The notes beneath the pieces were generated by a model, which saw only the letters and a program-made list of their open reading frames with translations, was not told the DNA's origin and searched no databases. A stretch of 64,000 nucleotides of DNA, from NCBI GenBank assembly GCA_017506865.1, contig JAFCMP010000423.1, forward strand, positions 372,001-436,000. Direction: 5' to 3'. Position 1 is the stretch's first letter. The number at the start of each line of letters is the position of its first letter. A program made the position numbers and the translations under genes. The stretch comes from Tribonema minus. Lineage: Eukaryota; Sar; Xanthophyceae; Tribonematales; Tribonemataceae. This document shows, piece by piece, positions 42,600-53,841 of this stretch.

Positions 42600-44712
42600 G
42601 AGAGTGCTGCCCCTGCACCACCGACTATGTACGCGCCATGAGTAGGCTGAGGCACGTGCTGCTGCGCTTGGGCGTGCGCTGGCGACGCTGTGCTGGTCGC
42701 ACTTGATGCGACCGCACTCTGCATGCGTGTGTGATTCAATCAAGTTGAATTGGCGTGGCGTCAGCACGCAGGCTGCTGCTGCTGCCATGCGGCATGATGT
42801 GCCACAGCTCAGAAGTCCACATCATGTGTGCGCCCATCACCACTCACCACGTGTGAAGCACCGACTATGTACTGGAGTGTACCAGAATGTCACCATTGCG
42901 GGCAACTGTCGAATGGCATGAGGCGGCGATCAGACCCACGTGCGGCGTGCGCATGCCTGCTTGGTTGGCGTGCTTTTCTTGCGCCGCCCCTGCTTGGCGG
43001 CCTGGATTGTCCAGGGGTTCTGCGGCGCTCCAACCAACTGCTGCGGGAGAAGACATGGACCAATTCATGCTTGTTGTCTGGCAGGCATGCAGAGCTCGAT
43101 GTATTGCTATGTTTGTGGTGCTATTGTTGTATATGTTTACCATGTATGTCTGATGTCCTGTGGTCAATCGACTTGTTGCAGTCTTTGTCAATGTGCCTGC
43201 ATGCACCTGGTAGTACCATTTAAGTAATGATTTACACCGCCGTAACATGTGGATTGTCATGTTCACGTTAACTATGCAGAAGCACGAAATGAATGTGCTC
43301 GCATCCTGCAGTCTTTTGAAGCAAATTGTCAGCAAGGTTGCTCTTGTAGTTGTGCACCAAGACCTCTTCGAAGGATATCAACAGCAATTTGAGAAGTTAC
43401 GCTGTGTTGACTCTGCAATCCTAAGCTGGCATACCAGGCTTGCTGTGGCGTGCTTATGCCACTTTTGTTCCTTTGCACAAGGATGAGTCTGTCTTATTGC
43501 TGTCATGGCACAATGACACAAACTTGCGTTCCGGTGCACGGCGATATTTTGCCATGTTGATATTGCATCACATTATCGCACCTAGTGCAGCTTGTCAAGT
43601 CTTTTGTAATCGGTGAAATGTCTTGTAGACTTGGCAGTCATTATCATACCTCGTGGGTGAAGTTCAAGTTGCAAAGACTATCCACATTCTACTGAGACCA
43701 CAAAGCAAAGCACATGCTGCATGCTGTGAGACATTTATTTTTTGCAAGGTGCACCTGCCAAGTAGTACAAGTACATTTGGCGGCGGCGGCGTTTGAGTGG
43801 TTGTCGTTGAGACACTTTCAGAAGTCACACGACATGTAGATTCCGTACAGCTGCATCAAGTTAGACCATTTTCGTGCCCTGAGCGAGAATTAATAAAAAG
43901 TACAAGTACGCGTCTTGAAAGCCTACGGGATCACGTGTGCAGCGATAGTGAGGCGTGCAGCAGTACTACGGTGTCCAATGAGCAGCTTTCGACTGGCTGA
44001 TTGCCATGCACCTTGCCAGCATGCAGTCGGGCTGTTCAGTGCATGCACGTCTGATGTACTTGGGCACAAACGGCACGAAGCAAAAAAATGGATTCTTAGA
44101 GTTGACTGCCATATACTGCACTATGCAAGCAACCAACTGATCACAGCAGCATCTTGCCGCCTGCCATATGTTGTTCTTGTGGTGTGGTATCTATAAAGGC
44201 CGCAACGAGGCCGCGTGTCTTATGCACCCACTGGCGGCCTGAGGGTTTACTCCTATGCGGCAATGTACTCAGCAATGTACTGCGCAGTACTTGATTGAGC
44301 TGCATGTTTTGGCGCCAAAAAAGGGACAGTTGCTTTGATGCTGAGCATTGCTGTGGCAGAGAGGCGTCGAAGCAAACTTTGAGTGCGCCAATCTGTGAAT
44401 GCAGCATAGAGGTGGCAGGACAGACTCCACATGCTACATGCACATGAGACAGCAATGCATTGCGCACAAATGCATATGCCAAAAACATGGTCGATATTCA
44501 CGCTGTCCTGTAAAGAACCCACACACATGCCAGGATTTATGGCCTGCGTGCACATACGCACTGACCAAGTTGCCAGCAACCAGCCAACCACATGGATGAC
44601 ACGTAGTCATTGCATACCTGCTGCAACTCTTATATGCGCATATACTACAGTACCACATGTACATTGCCGTGTGCACAGATGGCAGCTTCTCACTTTCAAC
44701 TTGGCTTGGCAT
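42600..44712. other. Non-coding interval
   Basis: I see no supported gene. A plus-strand frame at 43265-43480 (KHEMNVLASCSLLKQIVSKV...) is open after a possible acceptor (ctatgcag at 43280) but has no partners. The region is AT-richer than the flanking genes. Confidence 0.35.
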
Positions 44713-47700
44713 CTACACGTCTGCCAACTGCGTCTCGATGTACTGCATCAGGCTTGCGATGAGCTCAGGCGGAGCATCCGTCAAAGTCTGTGCAAAACTC
44801 GCCGCGCGCGCCGCATTGTCGGTTCTTGCCTGTGCCCTGACTGCACGCGCGTGCAGCGATTGGAGGTGCTGCTGCTGCTGCTGCTGCTGCTGCAGCTGCT
44901 GCGGCTGCTCACCCGGTGCTGACATTGGTGGCAGCGACACTGTATCTGTATGCAGCATTTCTTGGGATTTGGCACTCCGCTGAGCTGCCGCAGAATGCGG
45001 GGGTGCTGCCTGAGCCACCGACTCCATCAGTGCGTCCTCAGCTTCAAAGACACTCTCAAAGGCTGCCACAGCTGGTGTGCGCCCAGGTGGTCAATGCAAC
45101 GCATTTCGACTTGTCGTACAGGTCGAAATGCGTTGCATTGACCACCTGGGCGCACACTGGCAGATGCGCAATATTGCTCGTGCCACTGGCAGTGGCGTCA
45201 GTCACTGTGGCTTTGGGCGAAGCCGCAATCACTTCTGCTCGCCGCGCGCGCGCGGCATGTCACTGATCGCCTTTTCAGCAGCGGCAGCTGCCGCGGGTTT
45301 GAGAGGGTGGAATGGCTGCAGTGCAGACGGCACTTCCTGCTGCGCGCCGGCTGCCACTGCAGGCGCTTCATCCCCAGGCCTCAGTGCACACCACTTTGAA
45401 AGGCGTGCTGGCCCATGCCTGCGGTATGTGCGCGTGCTCGCAGGGGCAGTCGTTTCGAAATCTGCTGTATTGGGGCCCGTGGCAGCACCACCTTGTGTGA
45501 CGAGGGCCTCAGGCTGTGCCTTTCTAGGCCTCCTGGCCCCGGGGCGCCTCGGCTTCTTGGCTGGCGCACTACTGGCAAGTGCTGCACCAGTGCTGTCGGT
45601 GGCAACTGCTTGCCTCTTTCTGGGTCTGCGCCCGCCGCTCGTGGCCATGACGATTGTGGCAGCTGGTGCACAAGCTGCTGCTGGCTGTAGAGGAGCTACA
45701 TGGTGCGCTGCCGGCGCTGCTGCAGTGCTCAGCCCGGACCCCGTAGCGCTGTCACTGAGAGGCAGGGTATTAGCTGGCGTGAGGGCTGTGGGCGCTACAG
45801 TAGCTGTTGATACCAGCAATTCTGGTGCCGCCTGCTCTGCTCTGGCAGCGCCCGAAGACATGCTGGTGTTCACCTCCGTGACTGAGGCTGGCAGCACTAC
45901 AGCTGTAGACATACTTTGTGAGGTTCGCAGCGGCGCCGCATCACAACATGGAGCTGCTGCACCGTGACACAGGCTGCTTGCCACAGACACTGCTGCTGCA
46001 GCGCTTGAGACAGCACGAAGGGCAGCGACTGCGCCAATTGCAGAATCAGAGCCATCTGCTTCCGCAGCATTCAATTTGGAGGCAGTACCTGGGCCGGCAT
46101 ACGTTGCGGAAGCCGCTGGGGTTGAGGCAGTGCCAATTTGTTGAACAGCAAGCTGGCATGCACTTGGCGCGGTGGCCGCTGGCACTGCTGCCATCGCTGC
46201 GTCTTGAGCCACCGCTGTCTCCATCGCCAGTGTTGCTGCGTTTGGCGCTGCTGCAGCAGCCGCCACCGCCGTCCTGGCTGCGAAAGACGAGGCGGTGCCA
46301 GACTCCCCAGCGGGAGGTGGCGCATGGCCATACCTGGTGCAGAAATTGTCGACAGCCGTTTGCACTTTTGTTGCCATGGCCTTCACCTCCTCGTCGGTAA
46401 ATGGATCGCACGCTGGTATCTCGACAGGTTTGACCTGTAAGAGCAGAGTGTCAGAGAGGTCACAGCAGGTGACATGACACATATGAGGAAGTCTGCGTGC
46501 TCCAAAACATGCACGTGTGGCAGCAATAGGCAGCTACAATCAGCGTGCTACAACATTGGATCACAATCAGCCCATTAGGCTATCCGTGTACTTTTAATTT
46601 CAAGGACTGCGTCCACTATCAATGGCAACATCATTCTTGAGCATTGCAGCTACGGAAGAGCCCTATGGAATGAGCTCTCATCGCCGGAAAAGCACAGCGT
46701 TCTAGCAGGCTGTGACGCACAGAAAGCAGATTGCCACTTCTCAGCAGCGCACTTTGTGCATGCTCAGTACCTGTGATGTGTGCAACTTCCTCTCATCATC
46801 TGTGTGCTTAGTAATTTATTTTCTCGCAACTTCAAATTCAGCTGACAGTGTTTGGGCGGTCTCCGGGACTCCATTGGCAAGCACAACCACAATATGTAAC
46901 GTTCACAATGTGAGTGGAGTGATTACATACTATGCTCGTGAAGCCCGTGTGTGCTGGAAGGTCAGCACCATAATGGTGGAGTGACCATGTGCATATGCAT
47001 CACCTTGGAATATCGTGTGCTGATGCTCACAGTAATGCTACTTTGAGCTTACAAGAGCAACAAACTTATGTTGTCGCTATCAGTGCACTTGAGGTTGCAG
47101 ACTCTCCAGACAGCTATGTGATTGCATGCGGCATCAGCAACTCATCCCGCATTTGAGTGAATTTCTGCCACCTTTGCATTTGCACGACTGTAGCTGCACG
47201 CCCCTGGAAAAGTAGCCAAGACTTGCTCTGGTCCAGATGGCATCGCTTCTGTTTCTACAAAATTTGTTGTTTTACCCCTTGCAGCTGCATACACCCTCGA
47301 TGCCTTTGAAACACTTCAATATGTTCTACTTGGGTTGTGTGAAGGTACTACTGCGCCCCTGAAAGTTTCAACCAGGGAATCGAGCACCTGTTCGTATGTG
47401 ACACGTGTGCATGTAGACGCTTTCCAAATCATGAAACGTCAAAACAATTGTAGACCCTGCAATCAGGCCACAGGCATTGTTCAACAAAATTGATAGTCAT
47501 GCTGCATACTGGCAGCTGCCACGTGTATGGGCCATTCATTACTTGCAGTGCAGCATTCAAAGCACGTTCATGCATTGATTGCTTGTTTCAAATGCAATCG
47601 ACCGTGAAGACAGCTGCAGTGATACCTAAGGGCATGTATGCCTGGCATCAACCAACAAGAAAAATACATGAGGGCATAAGCGCATAAGCAGCAGATGGTC

Positions 47701-49853
47701 AGCCTTTTTGCAGGTTTCGTGCATGCAATAACATGGCAGCAGTGGGGTGAAATGTCAAAATGCTCGCTGTTGAAGCTGATGGCGTATCACGTGAGATTGC
47801 CTTTCAGCACAGCACGCAACCGCCAAGTATAGGAGTACTTCTATATGTTTAGGTAGGCCAATGGCGCGCACCGTTACAATGATGCACACATGCACCATCA
47901 GCCAGATGTTGTCTTCGCCGGTTTGAGTTACGGCAACTAATGCTGTTGCTTTGTCATGTGCAATAGGTGCTTCATGTCCAACTTGCCTGAAGCATTTCTC
48001 AAGTTGTAACTCTCTGTATATATTGCAGGAAGATGCCAAGTACCATTATTGCTGCGCAAGGCCACCAAATCTGGGTAGAACGCGCACCTGCTCGCCAAAA
48101 AATCAACAGTCAAGAATTCTACCAGAATCATTCTGCCCCTACTGTTGAGTTTGAAAATAGCAACATAGCTCGCCCCAGCTCCAAGTAAATGCGACGCGAC
48201 TGGACTGAAACTTTCTTGCTGTCCGGTGCATGCAGAAAATACATGTAGGTACCTGATAATGGTGCCGTCCTGCCTGCTGTGCAATAGCCATATTCCGCAT
48301 GTGCGCAGCGCAATGAGGTGTGGGCGCACTTGGCAATCTGAACACGGCATACTCGGGACCACTCCAGCCGCGCTTTCTGCACATGGCAAGTTGCGTCACA
48401 GCATGAAGAACAGGAGTTGAGCGGGCGGCTGAAAAAGCTCTCTCGCCCATTGCTTGGTGTGCCTTGACTTGAGACGACGGTTTCTGCTGATAATGGTCAG
48501 CATGCCAGAATGCATCACTCGCAACTGTACTGGCATGTGAATGCGACCAAAACTGCAAGATTACGCAGGCACAGCAAGACCACGCTCCAGAGTTGGCCAA
48601 ATAATGCATGCCATACACGTCTGATACCATCGATTTGATGTGAATGCTGGGGGTCTCAGCTCATGCTCTGCAGGCCGGACCCCGGTTCAGGCTGCGGAAA
48701 CGCCTCTCTATTGCCTCACACTGCACTGACAGTGTGCAACAAAATCAAGACACCACAGAGTGAAAAACGCGCATGTAGATTATCACCATGTACAATGTAC
48801 CACGATGGCACTCGCCTGAATCTCAAAGCGGTGTTAAGTTGTCAAGACTGTGTCCATGATTGGGGACAGCGCATGTATGCTTTATTACTGCAGAGCATGC
48901 ATGTGTTCACACGGTGATATGGCTTTAGCAATTGCACAAAATATATGTATATGATGATCCTGACATGCAGACCTGGCAAGCAGAGCGGGACTGCCTGTGG
49001 TGTCCTCCTTCTGTGCAAGTCCTTCATGCTGCACAGCGCATCCATGCATACATGTAAGACGCCATGTTACCTGATACTTCTATTGAAGTTGAAAGTTGAC
49101 AAGAGAAGGCTGAGGGGCGGTATCTACCGTCTGCGACTAAACTCCAGCTTGAACCGCACAGCACTACATGCTGTGAGTGGACCGATCAGAAAAAGCTTTA
49201 CAGTTGTGAGTTTTATTCTCGATTCAGCTACAGTAGTCATTGCGGTGCCGCACCGCATCGTTCGTGAAGCAGTATCATGTAGAAGTAGGTACAAGCAGAG
49301 TTGATCGACACCAGCGTCTCATCCACTATCCTGCCTCAGCAACCCCCAGCAGATGCAGGGAACATGCTATGTTGCTGCGGTGCTCCTCCCCCACCTCCGC
49401 ATACAATTTTGAAAGCAATGATTGCAAGGAGGACTCAAGTCAAGTTGAGCACCAGCAGCACTATTCGCGCACACTCGCACTCCTGATGCTGGCACAGCGC
49501 TAGCCCAACCCTCTGCCTGGTGCCCGCCTTGCAACACAGTGATCAAACCCCCGACAAGTGTCTGCACATCATTGATGTTACTTTCACGCATGCAGTGGAA
49601 TGCACACAATACATTGTGCCAGCACTGCACTGCCGCAGTTGCTGTCCAAGATAGCCCCGGGGTGTTTTTCACTTCGGCTCTCACCCGGTGCCATAGTTGA
49701 TGGCGCTCAGGTAGCTGAAATAGGCATCGCGCCACTTGTTGCGACTCTTTTCGCGAAAGATTCCAGCAGCCACAGCCCAGTCAGGGACTCCCCCATGTCT
49801 CTTGCGCGGCTTGAAGGCGCCGCTGCTCTTGCGCACCCGATGATGCGTGCGAA
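44713..49853 (-). CDS. Paralogue A: unknown, probably DNA-associated protein; partial model, frame-disrupted
   Basis: Minus-strand exons 49853-49685, 48376-48253 and 46434 to about 45250, then a last coding stretch 45069-44713, with matching phases (1, 2, 0) at the first three joins. Segments: VPDWAVAAGIFREKSRNKWR; YAVFRLPSAP then CAAHMRNMAIAQQAG; PACDPFTDEEVKAMATKVQT; an Ala-rich middle with basic AT-hook-like motifs (GRRPRKR, RRPGARRPRK); and a Gln-run C terminus ending in PPELIASLMQYIETQLADV. The same order of segments is found in paralogue B. At about 45245 a CGCGCG run shifts the frame (the next frame continues RAEVIAASPK, aligned to B's SAEVIAEAIG), and a 36-bp perfect palindrome follows at 45075-45157. 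Upstream exons are missing, since the first one starts in phase 1. Basic motifs suggest a nuclear role, but no known family is recognised. Confidence 0.6.
44868..44912 (-). repeat. CTG/CAG microsatellite coding a Gln run
   Basis: The run encodes the poly-Gln stretch in the C-terminal part of paralogue A. It is a typical place for length variation. Confidence 0.85.
45075..45157. repeat. Perfect 36-bp inverted repeat with 11-nt loop
   Basis: Arms 45075-45110 and 45122-45157 are exact reverse complements around an 11-base spacer. It sits at the point where the reading frame of paralogue A breaks, between EVIAASPK and the C-terminal segment. Confidence 0.95.
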
Positions 49854-52800
49854 CTGCCGCTCATGCACACCAGTGCTGGCAGTGTTGTGGAATACTGCAC
49901 CATCCGTGCCTGGTGGCTGTCGGACGAAAGGGGGAGGGGGAGGGGCGAATGCAGTAGGCGTGTGGGCTTTGCTACCGTCGTCGTGTGCAGGCTTGGTGCT
50001 GCTGCGAGCAGTTACTTCAATGAATGGAGCGAATGGTGGGTTTGCCCTCTTGGCACGACCGGCAGGGCACTAGTGTACAGTCAACTCTCGGGCCGCTGCA
50101 AGGTCAAATGGTACTGGAAGCTTCCACACCACATGTAAAAACCATCACCAGTGCTGAAGTGGTCATGCATGGCTTGCAGAGTTCCATGTCAACTATGCAC
50201 GCAGCCATCATAAGAAGAGAAGGGACTTGTGCGCCCTGAATCCCGCCCTTCAGCCCTGACTATGTCCTGGAGTGGTTAGGGTTAGGGTTAGGAACCATCA
50301 CGGCCCTGTGGAGTTGTCTCAGCGCCTTGATGAAAGCTTTACTTGGTGCATGTACGTGTGAAATTTCTCTTGCTGCGTTGGTGTGCATGACGTGCTTTCT
50401 GCTGCAAGACACACCACTTGAAGGTGCCCCAGGTAAATCAAACACGCCATGCACATACAATGTGAATAGAGGACCTGTGAATGCTTACAAGCAAAGGAGC
50501 TTGGTCGCAATAATGCCGCAGGGTCCTCGGGTCTTGCAACTCATTATAAGGGCAAGTTGAAGTACACAATATGTGAGCGTATACCTATGAATTGGGCGCC
50601 TCTTGAGGTGAGACGTTGAGGAAGCACACGATGTCTCAGCCACCCAAGCATCAGCATTTCATCAGCCTCACATTGCATCAGGCTCGCATTGCAAGGGCCT
50701 TCATGTGTGCACGAACCTAGCTCCATGCCACCCCAATACATGGCTTGCTTGAGGGGGGATCCTGTAGAACCCGACATACTTCAACGCTGAAGGGGGGGTT
50801 CCTGACATCATGACTACATGATGTAGCGGAAAGGATGTTCCTGTGGCAACCCTGCGCATGTCATCACACAACACACCTGAATGTGCACATCTGTAGAGGT
50901 GGAGCGGTGCGGTTCACTGTCGTCACCAATCTCTTTGTCAGTGCCAAAGTACACGGGCGTCGTCCGTATCGCTCATCTGCAGGAACATCAATTAACGCAA
51001 ATCATCATTTTCTGTGAAGGATGCTGACCAGCGATCGTTCAGCTAATAGGGGTGTACTGTGAGACTTCCTCAAATCGCATCAGAGGCATAGCTCAGAGGA
51101 TGGAGTTTGACTTAGCAGTTGACAGCAGTTGCACATGTTGCAGCATTGTTGCAGTGATTAGAATATATATATATCGGGCCCAATAGGTCGGGGCCCGCGT
51201 CGATGTTCCTATGACTTGTACTTCAAACTTGACGTGCTTGGTAACGCTCGCGCAGACCAAGATGGAGTCCTTAACTGCAAGATATTATACGCTGATTGGT
51301 TCTATACACTGATTGGGTACGCGGCTGAGGTATGCGCATGCTATGGAATTGGGCATGGGGCTTGCATCGTACAAGATTGGCAGCATCATTAGCATCATCT
51401 CATAACCAGATGTGGCATGAGAGTACTCAAAGCGCCCAATTTGAGAGCTCAACAAACTCTACTGTTTTTTTTGCGACTGAAGTTCCTCAGACATGTCCTG
51501 TATGTGCTGTTTACTCTGACTGGAGTGTCCAATCATTCGCTACATCATTCCTCGCGTGCATGCATAATTTGCAAGATCTGCACCCTCTGCGTATCATGTA
51601 TATGGCCAAAAATGGTGTGACCGTGCAACAACACAACCGCTCGGTCTGTGCTCCTCAGGTGAGTGCATCAGAACGCATCCGGTATGAGATTTCCGCAATG
51701 TGTTATGCAAGATATAACAGCACCAATCTGCGCATCCTCAGGCTGGTCTGTGACCGTGCGTGCTGCACCTGAAATCCACCCCTCATCTCTATTGCGTGCA
51801 GGAGGCAGGGTAAGCACCATTGCGCTCCGGGTCTGCGAATTCTGCTGCATCTTTGTTAAACCGCCACCTTCCTGGTGTCCTGCAAGCACACGCAGGAAAG
51901 CGTTGATGGCCAATGCAGGCCAATTGGCGCTTGTCGCTTATGAGAAACATGCTGAGGCCATAAGCATATGAAGCGGCGACAAGGCCAAGTGCTGCAGTAC
52001 GATGACTGACTCTACGGCAGTATGACTGGGATTTTCTGATCTGTTGCATGTATGCAGCGCACAGCTTCTCTCCGCCAACTTGTTGCAGATGCTGCTAAGT
52101 TCATCAACTGCTCCCACAGCATAAGAGGTCTTTCAAATAGCAAGCAGGTATTTATAAACAATGGCGCACTAGTTGCCGAACATCGTGTAAGGCGCATATA
52201 CGTATTGCCGCAAATGGCTCGCGACTATGGCTGAAGTTAGCTGGTGATAGTGGCTTGCATGTCCGTGATAAGAGTAAAGAGCCGCTTCTCACAGGCGCAC
52301 TGTCCCCATTCGCAACGAGTAACTCCTACACATCAGGCTCTCTCGTGAGTACTTTATTCTTGGTTTTGCAGGCGCTGAAAGGCATCAGCCAGATGCACGC
52401 ATCTGTAGTAGAGCACGAGACTATGTTCGCAACCAATCAGTCGTCTCACCTTTCACCGCTATCGCTATCCACGTTGCGACCCGCGCGAACTTCACACAAA
52501 GTTGAAGATACCGGGAAGTAAAAAAAAGGGGGGGGGGGGGGACAACTCGCCGTTGAACTCGGGCCCCCCAAAGTGGTCGTGGCTGCCATTATCGCATGCG
52601 TGCGCACTCATACGCAATTGAGCAACCAAGTGTAGTCTCTGTCCACATAATATGTGTAGCAGTCACAAGAAAGAAGTATGTGGCTGTGTCATGTGCCTCT
52701 ATATAGGGCCCATAGGTGCCGCTTGCTGAACGCCATTCGTGGGTTTGTGGGGCCCCTAGGTAAGGATCTTAGCGCAATTTTAAAAGTGACTGCACGTCGA

Positions 52801-53841
52801 CTGGTGTGCACGTATGCGGCGTATCGGCACATGTAAGCAAGTATCACAAGTACGGCGACCAGATGTTTTGCACCTGCATGATGCATAGTGCCACATCCAA
52901 CATCAGGGAACTCATGCTTTGTTGTGCACAGAGTATTCTCAGACTAGGTTGATAAAACCAATGCTAACGCCATGGTCATCTGCCCGGTGATAGACCTATT
53001 CCAGGGGCACCCTGCAGCTGGTGGTGGGTCTCAGCACAAGTTCAGGCAGGATGTCAATGCTCTAAAGTCAATTGACGCTGCGACTGTTTTGTGGCATTGT
53101 GGTCTTCACCGCACCTCCAAGTAAAGTGTTGGGCGCTTGGACAGTCAGTCTCACACATTTGCATGGTCATGGACACAAAATTGCAAAGTCATGTGTGACG
53201 TCTGCTTTGATGCTCACTGATGCTCACTGACTACATAGCAGCCGTAAACGCGTAAAGGGTACCTATCTCAGCAAATGTGATCAGCCGGGGAAAAAATCCC
53301 TGTGCTGCTGTTGCAGGCCTATGTTGATGCACAGAGCGAGATTGGCACTCTGTCCTCAAAAATTTGAGTCAAAATGACCATGGATAGGACGCAGATGCTG
53401 TTGCAAAACATGGTGAATGATGAGCAAACATGCACAAAGCAAAGTTGGCATTACTGCAGAAGTCTGAAGGTGAAAAGCAATACTTCAAAGTATCTGTTGA
53501 AGCAGTCAACTGCAATGTGACATTACATTTGACAGAACATGGGACCTTATGCATCATGATGTCACAGCAAGCAGCAAAAGGTGCATGGAAGCACATGCAG
53601 TGCACAGTGCAGCCATTGTTTATACCTGCAACATACATCACTCGTAATTAAGGTACTTTAAAGCATACCAAAAGCACGTGTAGTGCACACAATGTAGCCA
53701 GTGTTTATACCTGCAACATACATCACTCGTACGGTACTTCAAAACATACCATAAAATTGCGCTGTCCTAGAACTCGCTGAGATATCGTGACTGGCTGTGG
53801 CGGCGCTTCCTGAGCGCAATCGTAACTCACACGCCTGCCAA
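49854..53841. other. Interval between paralogues A and B
   Basis: Upstream exons and the promoter of paralogue A should be here, but I could not place them. Notable items: a (TTAGGG)3-like block at 50276-50292, an AT dinucleotide run at 51163-51173, a G-run at 52530-52541, and a minus-strand block at about 50900-50990 (atgagcgatacggacgac...) similar to 62395-62475. A plus-strand frame at 51460-51660 (TCPVCAVYSDW...) ending in cag|gtgagt is a weak exon candidate. Confidence 0.35.
50276..50293. repeat. Interstitial TTAGGG repeat
   Basis: Three near-perfect ggttag/ggttagg units. Comparable short blocks lie at 3587, 10921, 18030, 20236, 23229 and 55740 (CCCTAA orientation). Confidence 0.8.

Noticed and set aside
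45077..45967. 296-codon plus-strand ORF
   Set aside because: Ala/Cys-rich shadow of paralogue A's large exon; the minus frame is supported by its paralogue and by splice phases.
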